From Alteromonadaceae bacterium (lineage in GTDB: Bacteria > Pseudomonadota > Gammaproteobacteria > Enterobacterales > Alteromonadaceae), in assembly GCA_014872785.1 (NCBI GenBank), contig WKFJ01000036.1, positions 186,001 through 250,000 on the forward strand: DNA of 64,000 bases, read 5' to 3'. The translations under genes were made by a program, and so were the position numbers. The notes below the pieces were generated by a model. The model searched no databases. It was not told the DNA's origin and worked only from the letters and a program-made list of their open reading frames with translations. Shown here in pieces: positions 41,301 through 51,070 of this stretch. Within the stretch, counting starts at the first letter, position 1. Each line of letters starts with the position of its first letter.

Positions 41301-42251
41301 CTAGCGCATAAAACGCTTTCTAAAATCTGATGGAGTGATCCCCATCACGTTTTCAAAAATCTTTCTAAAACCTTTTACGTCGCGATAACCAGATTCCCAT
41401 GCGATGGCTTCTATGGAATTGTTTGAGGTTTCCAACTGCTCACACGCCAATTGAATACGAACACGTTGCAAATAATCTCTTAAGTTGAAACCTGTGGCAC
41501 GCACAAAGCGTCTGGCTAGAGTGCGTTGAGTGATGTTGAACATAAGGGGTAAGTCGCTTAAGCGAATTGTCTCTGGAGCGTTCACTTCTAAGTAGTTCTG
41601 ACATGCGGAAACAAGCTTATCACCGTGTGCCTTATTTGGTTGAAAGGAACGGTAGAAGCTCTGTTCTCTGTGACCCGTATCAAGCACTAGCTGTTTGCCG
41701 AGCATACGCATCACCGTTGCTGATGTTCGCTGCGCAACTATGTGCATGACCAAATCGGTCCAAGCCATCAATCCACCGACACTGATTACTTGTTTTTGGC
41801 TTATTAAGATTTTGTCTTCATCTAATGCGATATCCGGGAATGACTGTTTGAATTGGGCCGCAAGTCCCCAATGTGTGGTGAGGGTTTGATGTCTAATGAG
41901 ACCGGTTTGAGCTAACAAGAACGCTCCAGCACAGACAGAGCAAAGCGTGCAGCCGTTTTCAAATTGATGGATTACAAAAGCCTTGTGCTGTGAAGACATC
42001 GAATAATTACTTTTACGAACAAGTGAAGGTAAAAAAATTAAGTAGTCTAGGCGAGGGGAACTCACCGTACAGCTCTGCTTAACGTCTTTTTCTGAAATAT
42101 GAATCGCTTCGAAACGCGTATTTAAGCCCAAATCGTTACAAATATGATTCGTGAGCTCTAGTGCCTCCTCTATGCCAAAGGCGGCCGACTTGAGAGAGTC
42201 TTCGAAGAGGAGAATACCGAGGTAAAGTGTGTGTTGATTTTGATTGGCCAA
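41301..42251 (-). CDS. GlxA-type AraC-family transcriptional regulator
   Basis: 316 residues. The N-terminal DJ-1/PfpI-like domain (about 1-190) has a nucleophile-elbow style Cys in CTLCSVCAGAFLLAQTGL and the THWGLAAQF segment. The C-terminal AraC helix-turn-helix pair (about 220-316) has LPLMFNITQRTLARRFVRATGFNLRDYLQRVRI and AIAWESGYRDVKGFRKIFENVMGITPSDFRKRF. Related proteins control amine or carnitine catabolism; the effector here is unknown. It is divergent from an HD-domain gene, a possible target. Confidence 0.9.
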   Translation of the reverse strand: MANQNQHTLYLGILLFEDSLKSAAFGIEEALELTNHICNDLGLNTRFEAIHISEKDVKQSCTVSSPRLDYLIFLPSLVRKSNYSMSSQHKAFVIHQFENGCTLCSVCAGAFLLAQTGLIRHQTLTTHWGLAAQFKQSFPDIALDEDKILISQKQVISVGGLMAWTDLVMHIVAQRTSATVMRMLGKQLVLDTGHREQSFYRSFQPNKAHGDKLVSACQNYLEVNAPETIRLSDLPLMFNITQRTLARRFVRATGFNLRDYLQRVRIQLACEQLETSNNSIEAIAWESGYRDVKGFRKIFENVMGITPSDFRKRFMR

Positions 42252-42338
42252 AATAACCCCTAAATTGTCAAATTGGACACTTTATGCAGTTTACCGTTGC
42301 TTCGAGAATATCGCCATGTGATTTAGTGGAGTTCCAAC

Positions 42339-42878
42339 ATGCAATTGATTAACGACTTTTCTGTGCTCGACAAGATTCTGCAAGACTACAAAGTGCAGAT
42401 TGGTGAGGACTTTATTGGTTATCGAAACCACCTTTATCGAATGTTAAATTTTGCCAATTGCCTCGGGCGGCTGGGTTCTTTTGACCTTGAGAAAATGATG
42501 ATTGCCGCTGCTTTTCACGACATAGGAATTTGGACAAAGTCGACAGTAGACTACATCGAACCTTCTGTGCACGAGGCACGACACTGGTTACATAGCTCAG
42601 AGTATTTCGCTGATGAGCAAGAAATACTGGACATGATTTCCCTACATCACAAGGTGCGCCAAGTAAAAGACCATCCCAGTCCATTGGTAGAACTATTTAG
42701 AAGAGCTGATCTGGTTGATTTCTCATTGGGACTGATTACATTTGGCGTGCCGAGTGATTTTATTAAAACAGTTAAACAAGTGTATCCAAATGCCGGGTTT
42801 CATAAGTGCTTAATGAGGTTGTCATGGCGGCAATTTAAATCTCAGCCAATAAACCCATTGCCTATGATGAAATGGTAA
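42339..42878 (+). CDS. HD-domain protein
   Basis: 179 residues. An HD-superfamily metal site is visible: His in YRNHLYRMLNF, the His-Asp pair in AAAFHDIGIW, His in ISLHHKV, and an Asp in RRADLVDFSLG. Likely a cytosolic phosphohydrolase acting on a nucleotide or small phosphoester. Divergent from the GlxA-type regulator with an 87-base gap, suggesting shared control. Substrate unknown. Confidence 0.82.
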   Translation: MQLINDFSVLDKILQDYKVQIGEDFIGYRNHLYRMLNFANCLGRLGSFDLEKMMIAAAFHDIGIWTKSTVDYIEPSVHEARHWLHSSEYFADEQEILDMISLHHKVRQVKDHPSPLVELFRRADLVDFSLGLITFGVPSDFIKTVKQVYPNAGFHKCLMRLSWRQFKSQPINPLPMMKW

Positions 42879-42883
42879 CCGGT

Positions 42884-43588
42884 TTAAGCTTTTGAAAGGC
42901 GGCAGACAAGCTGCCAACTGTCCTGCCCCGAGTTCCAGTATTTACGTTCAAAGGGGGATATTGGCTCGTCTTTTTCGATTTGGCTCGTGGTGGGATCAAA
43001 ATTCGCGCAACGTAAGGCCAATGCAAACTCTTCGATGTAAAGCTGCCAATTACTTCGCACTTGTAGCTCCCCACCAATATCGATGATATCTCTAAAAGAA
43101 GCACTGGCATGCCATCGGCGCTGCACGTGTGCAGATTTAGGGTAAGGGTTCGGATAGAACAGAGTGTGTAAAACCACGTTCCAATTATCACGCTTTACCA
43201 AACGCCAAAAGTCGATGACATCCGCCCTGACTACAGCGTAATTATCAACAAAATTGGCACTGACGCTTGCGTTAGAGTTGGTATTAACATCCGCGTCTGT
43301 GTGAAACTCGTGTTTGTTTACCCGCAATGCAGATTTATCGATACCAATCACGACCGCATTGGGATGTTGCTTCGCCAATTTCTGAGTGCTCTCACCCACG
43401 CCACAACAAGAATCTAATACGATAGGAGTATCTGCAGGCAACCACGCTTTGACCGCGTCAAAGGCATTTTGCGTGTGTTGGGCAATGGGCTTTTCCGACG
43501 CGCTTTGCAGATACCGCTTTACCAACTCAGGAATTTTATCGTGAACGCCCTGTTGGTTAGTGCTTACACTTCTTGAATTTCCTGACAT
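42884..43588 (-). CDS. TrmB-like SAM-dependent methyltransferase
   Basis: 234 residues. The SAM-binding motif VLDSCCGVGESTQKLAKQHPNAVVIGIDKSALRV and a later TLFYPNPYPKSAHVQRRWHAS resemble the tRNA guanine-N7 methyltransferase TrmB, whose equivalent block is PDPW-K--H-KRR. The Cys pair in motif I and the Asn-Pro variant of the catalytic block differ from canonical TrmB, so this is a paralogue with possibly different specificity. Two bases separate it from the yadH stop, so it may lie at the end of the yadGH transcript. Confidence 0.78.
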   Translation of the reverse strand: MSGNSRSVSTNQQGVHDKIPELVKRYLQSASEKPIAQHTQNAFDAVKAWLPADTPIVLDSCCGVGESTQKLAKQHPNAVVIGIDKSALRVNKHEFHTDADVNTNSNASVSANFVDNYAVVRADVIDFWRLVKRDNWNVVLHTLFYPNPYPKSAHVQRRWHASASFRDIIDIGGELQVRSNWQLYIEEFALALRCANFDPTTSQIEKDEPISPFERKYWNSGQDSWQLVCRLSKA

Positions 43589-43590
43589 TA

Positions 43591-44361
43591 CTAATTTCGA
43601 ATCCCCGTTCCCGTCGAAATTAGACGGTAGGCAATGCCAAAGAACAAGACATTAAATGCTAAAAGCACAACCACGGAGGTCAAAAACGTAAAGTCAGATT
43701 GACCCAGAAAGCCGAATCTAAAGCCACTGACCATATAAACTATTGGGTTGATTTTACTCACCATCTGCCAAAAATCGGGTAACAGGCTAAGGGAGTAGAA
43801 TACGCCGCCAAGATAAGTCAGTGGAGTAAGCACAAACGTTGGAATGATACTGATGTCATCAAACGATTTGGCATACACGGCGTTTATCAATCCCGCGGTT
43901 GCAAATAATGTCGATGTCAGCACTAGGGTGACAGCGATGACCAGCAAATTGTGTATCTTGATATCGACAAATAACATCGACACTAATGTGACAAGTGTAC
44001 CGGTAAGAATCGCGCGAAACAGACCGCCACCAACATAACCAAAAATCACTACCCAATGAGGCACTGGCGAGACAATTAATTCTTCAATATTTCGCTGAAA
44101 CTTGGCACTAAAGAATGACGAGGAGACATTGGCATAAGAGTTGGTAATAACCGACATCATAATTAGCCCTGGTACGATGAACTCCATATAGGTGAAGCCG
44201 CCCATAGTGCCAATTCTGCTGCCGATAAGGCTGCCAAAGATAATGAAGTACAGAGACATGGTTATCGTAGGTGGAACGAGAGTTTGTACCCAAATGCGCA
44301 AAAAGCGAGTAACTTCTTTGCGCCATATAGTTTGTAGTGCGACGAGGTTACGATTAGGCAC
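43591..44361 (-). CDS. yadH: ABC-2 type transport permease YadH
   Basis: 256 residues from a GTG at 44361, the E. coli YadH length. CAGGAG (44371-44376) is well spaced and the GTG overlaps the yadG stop; an ATG at 44409 would overlap yadG by 56 bases. Six membrane segments; WVQTLVPPTITMSLYFIIFGSLIGSRIG and FDDISIIPTFVLTPLTYLGGVFYSL are nearly as in E. coli. It is the membrane half of an exporter of undefined substrate. Confidence 0.93.
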   Translation of the reverse strand: MPNRNLVALQTIWRKEVTRFLRIWVQTLVPPTITMSLYFIIFGSLIGSRIGTMGGFTYMEFIVPGLIMMSVITNSYANVSSSFFSAKFQRNIEELIVSPVPHWVVIFGYVGGGLFRAILTGTLVTLVSMLFVDIKIHNLLVIAVTLVLTSTLFATAGLINAVYAKSFDDISIIPTFVLTPLTYLGGVFYSLSLLPDFWQMVSKINPIVYMVSGFRFGFLGQSDFTFLTSVVVLLAFNVLFFGIAYRLISTGTGIRN

Positions 44362-45310
44362 TTTGTTCTGCTCCTGATTGTTCTTGTTTCCTGTTGCGAC
44401 CATCTTCAACTAAGCGCACAAACAGCTCCTCAAGTCGGTTTTCTTTGTTGCGCATACTCATGATCTCGATATTTTTGTCTGATAGCTGCTGAAACAGATT
44501 GTTGAGACTGTTTTCTTTGGGAATGTCGACTTCCAGCGTGTGCACGTCAATCATGCGGTAATCAAAATCAACCAAATTGGGGTCTTCAGAGCACTTCGGT
44601 AAATCTAATACAAAGGTTTCAACATTCAGCTTAGACAACAGATTTTTCATGCTGGTGTTTTCCACAATATGCCCCTTGTCGATAATGGCAATATTGCGAC
44701 ACAGCATCTCGGCTTCTTCCAAATAGTGGGTCGTCAGAATAATGGTGATGCCCTGTTGATTAATCTCGCGCAGGAAATCCCACATCGAGCGTCTAATTTC
44801 AATGTCTACCCCTGCTGTTGGCTCATCAAGAATCAGCATTTTAGGTTCATGCATTAGCGCTCGGGCAATCATCAAGCGACGTTTCATACCACCCGATAAA
44901 GAGCGAGCTTGGTCGTTGCGCTTTTCCCACAAATCTAATTGCTTCAAATACTTTTCAGCACGTTCAACGGCGATGTTTTTAGGTACCCCGTAAAAACCCG
45001 CTTGATTGATAACAATTTGTTGTAACGTTTCAAACTGATTGAAGTTGAATTCTTGCGGAACTAAACCGATACAAGACTTGGCTTCCACTAATTCACGGTC
45101 TATGTCATGTCCAAAAACGCTGACTTGACCCGCGCTCTTGTTCACAAGTGAACTAACAATGCCAATGGTCGTTGATTTGCCTGCGCCGTTTGGGCCAAGC
45201 AGGGCGAAAAAGTCGCCTTCAGCTACTTCAAGGTCAACACCTTTGAGCGCTTGCACGCCATTTTTGTAGGTTTTAGTTAGCCCTTTTATTGCAAGTGCGT
45301 TCATCTTCAT
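44354..45310 (-). CDS. yadG: ABC transporter ATP-binding protein YadG
   Basis: 318 residues. Walker A GPNGAGKST, Q-loop VPQEF, signature LSGGMKRRLMIARAL, Walker B MLILDEPTAGVD and switch THYLEEAE are complete. The C-terminal tail after about residue 230 is the regulatory extension usual in YadG/CcmA-like ATPases. It pairs with YadH, whose start codon overlaps its stop. Confidence 0.94.
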   Translation of the reverse strand: MKMNALAIKGLTKTYKNGVQALKGVDLEVAEGDFFALLGPNGAGKSTTIGIVSSLVNKSAGQVSVFGHDIDRELVEAKSCIGLVPQEFNFNQFETLQQIVINQAGFYGVPKNIAVERAEKYLKQLDLWEKRNDQARSLSGGMKRRLMIARALMHEPKMLILDEPTAGVDIEIRRSMWDFLREINQQGITIILTTHYLEEAEMLCRNIAIIDKGHIVENTSMKNLLSKLNVETFVLDLPKCSEDPNLVDFDYRMIDVHTLEVDIPKENSLNNLFQQLSDKNIEIMSMRNKENRLEELFVRLVEDGRNRKQEQSGAEQSA

Positions 45311-45552
45311 TTCCGGTTATCAAAACGATGAGTGATATGGGGGAGTTAACTGCCTTTTTAAAGGTAAGAAACTCTTGGCTTCGCTATATGTTATTACACC
45401 ATAGCTAGTTTCAGAATCAAAACCAGCTATTGCGCTGAGTTTATAAACAGTCAGAAATTCATTACAGCTGCAAAAATTCATTTTCTGGGATAACTTAATT
45501 CTCTAAGTGCCCTCTGCTAACGTTAAGGAAACAAAAAAACGGAGAACATAAA

Positions 45553-46146
45553 ATGGCTCACTTAGCACCTTTACCCCCTGAAACAACCCCTGAACTTTCT
45601 GCCGATTTTGCGATATTTGAAAAGATCTTGGGCTTTATACCTAATTCATTGCTGACGATGCAGCGCAAGCCAGAAATCGTGAAGGGATTTGGTGTATTAA
45701 CAAAAGCAGTGATGGCTGATGATGGTGATGTTGATCCCGGCTTCAAAAGGGTACTAGCACATTTCGCGAGTCGCGCCGCTGGTTGCCAATACTGTGAGGC
45801 GCATTCACTCATCGCCGCTAAAATTCACGGCATTTCAGACGAAAAAGTCGCCGCGGTGTGGGAGTATCAAACCAGTCCACTGTACAGCGAAGCCGAACGA
45901 GTGGCACTCGACTATGCGCTAGCGGCGGGCAGTGTACCTAATGCGGTAGATTCGCAACTTATGGACAGGATGAAACAACATTGGAGTGAAAATCAAATAG
46001 TCGAGATCCTTGGTGCAATTTGCCTATATGGGTTCTTAAATCGCTGGAATGATTCTATGGCAACTACTCTTGAAGACAACCCAAAGAATTTAGGTAATGA
46101 GGTGTTAACACAAGGTGGCTGGGATGGCGGTAAGCACGTCGACTAA
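45553..46146 (+). CDS. Carboxymuconolactone decarboxylase / AhpD-like protein
   Basis: 197 residues, all helical, with the AhpD-like redox motif GCQYCEAHSLIAAK (Cys-X-X-Cys followed by His) at about residues 78-90. Such proteins reduce peroxides or act as disulfide relay partners; decarboxylase activity is not implied. CGGAG (about 45540-45544) precedes the ATG. No clear operon partner: yadG is divergent and the next gene is 140 bases away. Confidence 0.88.
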   Translation: MAHLAPLPPETTPELSADFAIFEKILGFIPNSLLTMQRKPEIVKGFGVLTKAVMADDGDVDPGFKRVLAHFASRAAGCQYCEAHSLIAAKIHGISDEKVAAVWEYQTSPLYSEAERVALDYALAAGSVPNAVDSQLMDRMKQHWSENQIVEILGAICLYGFLNRWNDSMATTLEDNPKNLGNEVLTQGGWDGGKHVD

Positions 46147-46286
46147 TTAATGCTAAATAAATGAATATTAAGCATAATTTTTATCGGGCTACACTAATGT
46201 GTAGTCCGAAAGTCTAATTGTTCAGGTGAGTTAATTGCATAGACTAGGTGCTTAACATTCCTCAACTTTGAAAGAGACATCTAGCA

Positions 46287-47210
46287 ATGGAATCGACCAG
46301 TTCGCACGACGAAAAACCGCGTGTACTCATCATTGATGATGACGCGTTGTACTTGCAAATCATGACAGGTGCTTTGCAAGATACCTGTGATGTGACGGTC
46401 GCGAAAGATCCTGAACAAGGTTGGGAACTCGCCACCCGAAAGCCTTTTCCTGACATTATTTTACTCGATGTGGTGATGCCGAAGATATCCGGTCATGAGC
46501 TGTGTCGAAAGCTTAAAAAACATCCGCTTACCTTTAAAATTCCCGTTATATTTATTTCTGCCTTGTCCAATGTGGAAGATAAAACCAAGGGCTTTGACTT
46601 GGGCGCGGTTGATTATGTGACCAAGCCAATAGAAGTTCCCGTGTTAAAGGCAAGGGTGAGAAACCACATCATGCTGAAGTTACAACAAGAGATGTTGGAA
46701 GACTTATCGGCAAAAGACGCGTTAACGGGTTTGTCTAATAAACGTCGGTACTATGAAGCTATTGAGAGCGAGTGGAAACGCGCATCCAGAGCCGATGAAT
46801 GCCTTGGACTCATTGTCTTGGACATTGACCATTTCAAAAAGTACAACGACAGCCTTGGCCATGGAGCAGGGGATATGTGCCTGCAAAAAGTAGCTTCTGT
46901 TATCAAACAAAGCGTCGTTAGACCGGGTGATTTAGTCGCGCGAATAGGCGGTGAAGAATTTGCAGTTATTTTGCCTAACTCTGATATCGATGCCACGGAC
47001 ATCGTTGCCAATCGGATCATACAAAACATTAATGCTGCCAAGATCCCACACCCTAAATCTAAAACGGCAGATCACATCACACTCAGCTTGGGAATCGCCT
47101 CTAAAAAGCCAAGTTTAGAAGACTCAACCCGTGACCTATTCCACAGCGCTGATGATGCACTGTACAAAGCCAAACGCAATGGCCGTAATCAGATTAAACG
47201 AGCTGAATAG
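46287..47210 (+). CDS. Response regulator with GGDEF output (PleD-like)
   Basis: 307 residues. The REC domain (about 10-125) has LIIDDDALY, the phospho-acceptor Asp in ILLDVVMPKISG, and the conserved Lys in VDYVTKPIE. The GGDEF domain (about 140-305) has LTGLSNKRRYYEAIE, LDIDHFKKYNDSLGH and RIGGEEFAVILP. An intact I-site RPGD lies nine residues before GGEEF, so product inhibition is expected. It makes c-di-GMP when phosphorylated. No histidine kinase is adjacent. A degenerate EAL gene faces it downstream. Confidence 0.94.
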   Translation: MESTSSHDEKPRVLIIDDDALYLQIMTGALQDTCDVTVAKDPEQGWELATRKPFPDIILLDVVMPKISGHELCRKLKKHPLTFKIPVIFISALSNVEDKTKGFDLGAVDYVTKPIEVPVLKARVRNHIMLKLQQEMLEDLSAKDALTGLSNKRRYYEAIESEWKRASRADECLGLIVLDIDHFKKYNDSLGHGAGDMCLQKVASVIKQSVVRPGDLVARIGGEEFAVILPNSDIDATDIVANRIIQNINAAKIPHPKSKTADHITLSLGIASKKPSLEDSTRDLFHSADDALYKAKRNGRNQIKRAE

Positions 47211-47238
47211 TACTAGCGACCTATACAGCAAGAACCCT

Positions 47239-48009
47239 TTAGTGTGACGAACTAATAAACCACGATTTAAAGTCTTCAGGTGGAAGGGGGTGTGCGGCGT
47301 AAAAGCCCTGAAACAACTTAATACCCAATTCTAAACACACGTCGAGGTCGTATTTTTGTTCAATGCCCACGGCCACAACTTCAGCGTCATACTCACGCAG
47401 TTGTTTTAAATAACGCTCAATTTTGCTTTTGTCTGAGTTATTGATAAATAACTTTTTATCTAGCTTGTAAAAATCGAAGCAGTCAGTTGGGAACATAATA
47501 GTACCGCGGTCGCGTTGCCCGACATTATCAATAGTAATCTTAACACCGAGGTCTCTTAGCGCTTTGGAGTTGGAAACGCAGGCAGGATTGTAAAACGCAC
47601 CTTCGCTTATTTCGATATTGAGCAAACTAGCTTCTAGCTCGGAGGTTTTCAGGCAATGTTCGATGAACTCTGGTAGTTCCGGTGCCGCCATCACTAATTC
47701 GGACATATTGGAAAACAAGGTCAGCCGTTGTTTGTGCTCGCGATTCCACTGAGCAACCTGAGCAATCGCTTCTTCAACTACCCAGCGATCAATAGTCTCA
47801 ATCAGGCCGGTGCTGTGAGCAATTTGCAGATAATTGTTAGTGGCGAGTTCGCCATCGGTTTCATGGATCCTTACCAGAGCCTCGACACCTCTGATGGTAG
47901 CGTCATCAGTAGTAAGAATTGGTTGGTAATATATGCTGAGGGTTCCGCTCTCAATACATTCAACCAGCACCTGCTGGTCTTGTGCGATATCCGCGTATTG
48001 TGCGTGCAT
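47239..48009 (-). CDS. EAL-like protein, probably catalytically inactive
   Basis: 256 residues, EAL fold only. EALVR is intact and Asn is kept in FSNMSE, as is Glu in LNIEISE, but DDFG becomes DNVG and AEGVE becomes AVGIE. KLDKKLF and LFQGFYAAHP are retained. Loss of the second Asp and of the Glu of AEG argues against c-di-GMP hydrolysis. It converges on the REC-GGDEF gene 28 bases away. Confidence 0.85.
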   Translation of the reverse strand: MHAQYADIAQDQQVLVECIESGTLSIYYQPILTTDDATIRGVEALVRIHETDGELATNNYLQIAHSTGLIETIDRWVVEEAIAQVAQWNREHKQRLTLFSNMSELVMAAPELPEFIEHCLKTSELEASLLNIEISEGAFYNPACVSNSKALRDLGVKITIDNVGQRDRGTIMFPTDCFDFYKLDKKLFINNSDKSKIERYLKQLREYDAEVVAVGIEQKYDLDVCLELGIKLFQGFYAAHPLPPEDFKSWFISSSH

Positions 48010-48246
48010 TAAACGGCTCCAAAAAAAGGTAAGTCGAGGTAGAATAGGACGTGACGAAACGCCATATTACCGGCGACTAACGGTAACAACTCTTTGTAGC
48101 CTAGTTATATCTGCACAGATGAACAACCGTTAATTAAGCCTTTAAAACTAAAGTATGAGCCATAATTTTGCACATTTACGACTTAAGTTGTAAGCCGGAT
48201 TTTTTTGTTCTCAACCTAAAGTATTAGCTGCTCCTAATTAGCGCAA

Positions 48247-50373
48247 CTAAACTTTAAACTGATGCACGATGTCTAGAAGTGAATGACTATTTGAAGCGAG
48301 CGATTTCGACTGCTCAGCGAGATCATTAGCTCGGTCGGCAACATTAGAAACATCGGTTCCCACCTTATTAATGTCACTAGACATATTGTCCGCTAATTGG
48401 TGTTGCTCTTCAGCGGCTGCCGCAATAATGGTGGTCATTTCGGTAATCTTTTCCATCGAACTGCGGATACCTTGCAGATGTTCACCAGTTTCTTGTACCA
48501 GGGTTGATGCCATGCCAGTGATCTGATTGCCTTGCGCCATTGCTTGAACAGCTTGGGTAGAACCTGATTGAATGCTTTGGATAATTTCTTGTGTCTCTTC
48601 TACTGCCGTTTGTGTGCTACCCGCTAAGGTTCGTACTTCATCGGCAACTACCGCAAAACCTCGACCTTGCTCACCTGCTCGCGCCGCTTCAATCGCCGCA
48701 TTAAGTGCTAATAAGTTGGTTTGATTTGCAATGGTTTGAATGGTGATCAGGATATTGGTAATTTGCTCTATGTCGCTGTTCAGTGTGCCGATAACCGTGG
48801 TTGCCTTGTCGACTTCGGTGTTTACGTCACCAATAGTGGTTACCAGATTGTCCATGGCGGCGCTACTCTCAGCGACTTGTTGATTGGTGGCTTCAGTCAC
48901 TTCTGCTACATTTTGAATGTTCTGAGAAACTTCTAGTGACGCTGAAGACATTTGTTCGGCTTCAGATACGATTCGGTCTACAGACTCTTTGCTGTGGGCA
49001 AGCTCAGTTTCACAAAGATTGGCAACTTCTTGGCTTTTTTCGCAGCCTGAGTTTACTGCTGTGGCGTTTTTATCAATGGTGCGAACCATATGCGCAAGAT
49101 TATCAATGAACTTGTTAATCCAAGTGGCTAATTCTCCAGTTTCGTCTTTCGCGACGACTTTCATGTGTTTGGTAAGATCGCCTTCACCTTCAGCAATGTC
49201 TTTGGTTAGATCACGTACCTTGACTATTGGCTTGACGATTTGATTGCTCAGCACCGTTAGGAAAAAGCCGCCTGCTGTGGCGACGACAATAGCGGTAATG
49301 AACAAGATGAATATGCCGTTACTGGTCATCGACGCAATTTCTTCACTCAGCTGATTTGAGGTAGCTAACATGACACTTTCAGGTACAGTCACTAACAAAT
49401 ACCACTGCTTATCTACGCCGCTAATTTCAGTACGTGTGATGACATTTATTTTGCCCGCTGATGTGCTTAGGTAGTTCACTTGATTGGCTGCCACGGCTTT
49501 ACTGAGTTCGGCTTGCAAGCTTTGTGACACTTCGGAAAGTGGGCTGCCCGATGCGCCAGCTTCTTCACTGTAGCCGATGACACTGCCCGATTCACTCAAA
49601 AGCATCACTTCACCGCGTCCCTCAAACAGCTCTTCGTCGCTTTGTGTCATCAAGGCTTTAACAAAATTAGCATCGAAATCGACACCCACCGCACCTATAA
49701 ATTCACCGTTTGCCACAATGGGTACTGAAACTGTTGTGAGCAAGTATTCAATGCCGCTTAAATCAAAAACATCGGGGTCGATTAAGCAGCCTGCTCGGCG
49801 ACTACGTGGACAACTGAAGTAGCCATTTTTTGTCTCGTCAACAACTGAGCTAACCCAATCCAGTTTTATTTGACCGGCTTCGCGGTACCAATAAGGCGAA
49901 ACGCGACCACTTTCTAGCATGCCTAGGTTGATATTGTCTGGACCGCCTTCAAAGTCTGCGTCACTGCCGAAAACATTCGGGTTTAATGGCGACATGATGC
50001 CCATGTAATCGGGATGTGCGGCAAGTAAATTGCGTAACTTAGACAATACTAAGGCTCTAGCTTGAGCCGCTGATAATCCGTTTGCTTGATAAGTGGTTTT
50101 TAAATGGCTTATGTCGGCCGCAAAGGTTTCTGCAACCATGCGCGCGCTTTCAACATTTTTGGCAATAACAGCGGCTTGCACTTGTGACTGAGCTTTAATA
50201 AGGGCAAGACCATCTTTGCGCAAGGCATCTTGGGTGACATTTTGAACCTGGTGATTCACGCTACTGCTGTTGAGATATGACACTAGCAACATAACCGCCG
50301 TCAGTACGATAAGAATTAATTGTACTGAAACGATTATTTTTGCGCGTATACTTCGGGTAAAAATACTAAACAT
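48247..50373 (-). CDS. Methyl-accepting chemotaxis protein (dCache)
   Basis: About 708 residues. A first membrane segment (about 12-35) is followed by a large periplasmic sensor of about 300 residues with dCache-like features ([27 protein letters not shown]). A second membrane segment comes next (about 350-375), then HAMP ([22 protein letters not shown]) and the signalling hairpin [28 protein letters not shown]. No CheR-docking pentapeptide at the C-terminus. The ATG at 50373 is used; a GTG four codons upstream is possible. It senses an unknown small molecule. Confidence 0.93.
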   Translation of the reverse strand: MFSIFTRSIRAKIIVSVQLILIVLTAVMLLVSYLNSSSVNHQVQNVTQDALRKDGLALIKAQSQVQAAVIAKNVESARMVAETFAADISHLKTTYQANGLSAAQARALVLSKLRNLLAAHPDYMGIMSPLNPNVFGSDADFEGGPDNINLGMLESGRVSPYWYREAGQIKLDWVSSVVDETKNGYFSCPRSRRAGCLIDPDVFDLSGIEYLLTTVSVPIVANGEFIGAVGVDFDANFVKALMTQSDEELFEGRGEVMLLSESGSVIGYSEEAGASGSPLSEVSQSLQAELSKAVAANQVNYLSTSAGKINVITRTEISGVDKQWYLLVTVPESVMLATSNQLSEEIASMTSNGIFILFITAIVVATAGGFFLTVLSNQIVKPIVKVRDLTKDIAEGEGDLTKHMKVVAKDETGELATWINKFIDNLAHMVRTIDKNATAVNSGCEKSQEVANLCETELAHSKESVDRIVSEAEQMSSASLEVSQNIQNVAEVTEATNQQVAESSAAMDNLVTTIGDVNTEVDKATTVIGTLNSDIEQITNILITIQTIANQTNLLALNAAIEAARAGEQGRGFAVVADEVRTLAGSTQTAVEETQEIIQSIQSGSTQAVQAMAQGNQITGMASTLVQETGEHLQGIRSSMEKITEMTTIIAAAAEEQHQLADNMSSDINKVGTDVSNVADRANDLAEQSKSLASNSHSLLDIVHQFKV

Positions 50374-50893
50374 GTTGCCTGTCACCGCTCGTAGTGTGTT
50401 TAATTTTTATTACATTTGGGCAGGGTTTGTCCAATTTTTGTTTTATAGCTAATTGATTAGCAACAAGTTTTTTGCATGTCTATGCAATAATATTTCATAG
50501 ACAGCGCTTCCGTTTTTATGACCCTATTATTAAGTTTATCCGCTATTACAGATATTTCTTAAAAATTACCGACTTTGTTTTCCAAAAATGTACGGTTTTT
50601 ACTTTATATGTCTATGGTTTGCTTAACGTTTATTATCAATTTAGCAGTGTCGTTTTTATTTTGAAGCAGAGTGTGAGTGACTGACCTGTGTGCAGGTTTT
50701 CTCATGCCCCCTGAATATTTATTCGGGATAACAAGGATTGGTAAAAAAGGTGCTCCTTTTTGCTAAGTGGCCTCCATAAAGCGGATGCTACTCCCGCTTA
50801 CGTCTCACACGCATGTAAAAATTCTTATTATTTGAGCGCACCTTTTCGTCTTTTTTTGCGTATTGATAGGAGTTGTAATCATGAGGTTGAATG
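50374..50893. other. Long divergent leader region with three successive hairpins
   Basis: 520 bases with no convincing coding frame. Hairpins lie in succession before the small gene at 50894: a bulged stem CCC-GAAT / ATTC-GGG (50709-50727), AAAAAGG / CCTTTTT with a four-base loop (50744-50761), and AAGCGG / CCGCTT with a nine-base loop (50779-50799). AAAAGGTGC near 50746 can also pair with GCACCTTTT near 50841. The rest is AT-rich and presumably holds promoters. Confidence 0.5.
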
Positions 50894-51070
50894 ATGTTCG
50901 GACTATTTAAGAAAGATCCTACAAAAGCGCTGCGCAAAAAGTACGACATTAAACTGGAACAGGCGATGTTGGCACAACGCAAAGGAGATATTAAAAGTTA
51001 CTCCATGTTAACTGCTGAGGCTGAGGCTATATGGGCTGAAATTCAGTCTCTCGAGAGTGCGAAGGCGTGA
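50894..51070 (+). CDS. Small DUF6435-like protein
   Basis: 58 residues from the ATG at 50894 to TGA at 51068-51070. It begins MFGLFKKDPTKALRKKYD, runs through LEQAMLAQRKGDIKSYSMLTAEAEAIWAEI, and is helical and charged, a pattern matching the short DUF6435 family of marine gammaproteobacteria. GAGG (50883-50886) precedes it by about seven bases. Its stop overlaps the GTG start of the HAD phosphatase gene (GTGA), so the two are translationally coupled. Function unknown. Confidence 0.85.
   Translation: MFGLFKKDPTKALRKKYDIKLEQAMLAQRKGDIKSYSMLTAEAEAIWAEIQSLESAKA

Noticed and set aside
44362..44409. ATG at 44409 as the yadH start
   Set aside because: It would create a 56-base overlap with yadG; the GTG at 44361 has a well-placed CAGGAG and gives the family length.
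50383..50452. Short plus-strand frame opposite the chemoreceptor start
   Set aside because: No start signal, no similarity, and it overlaps the N-terminal signal region of a strong gene.
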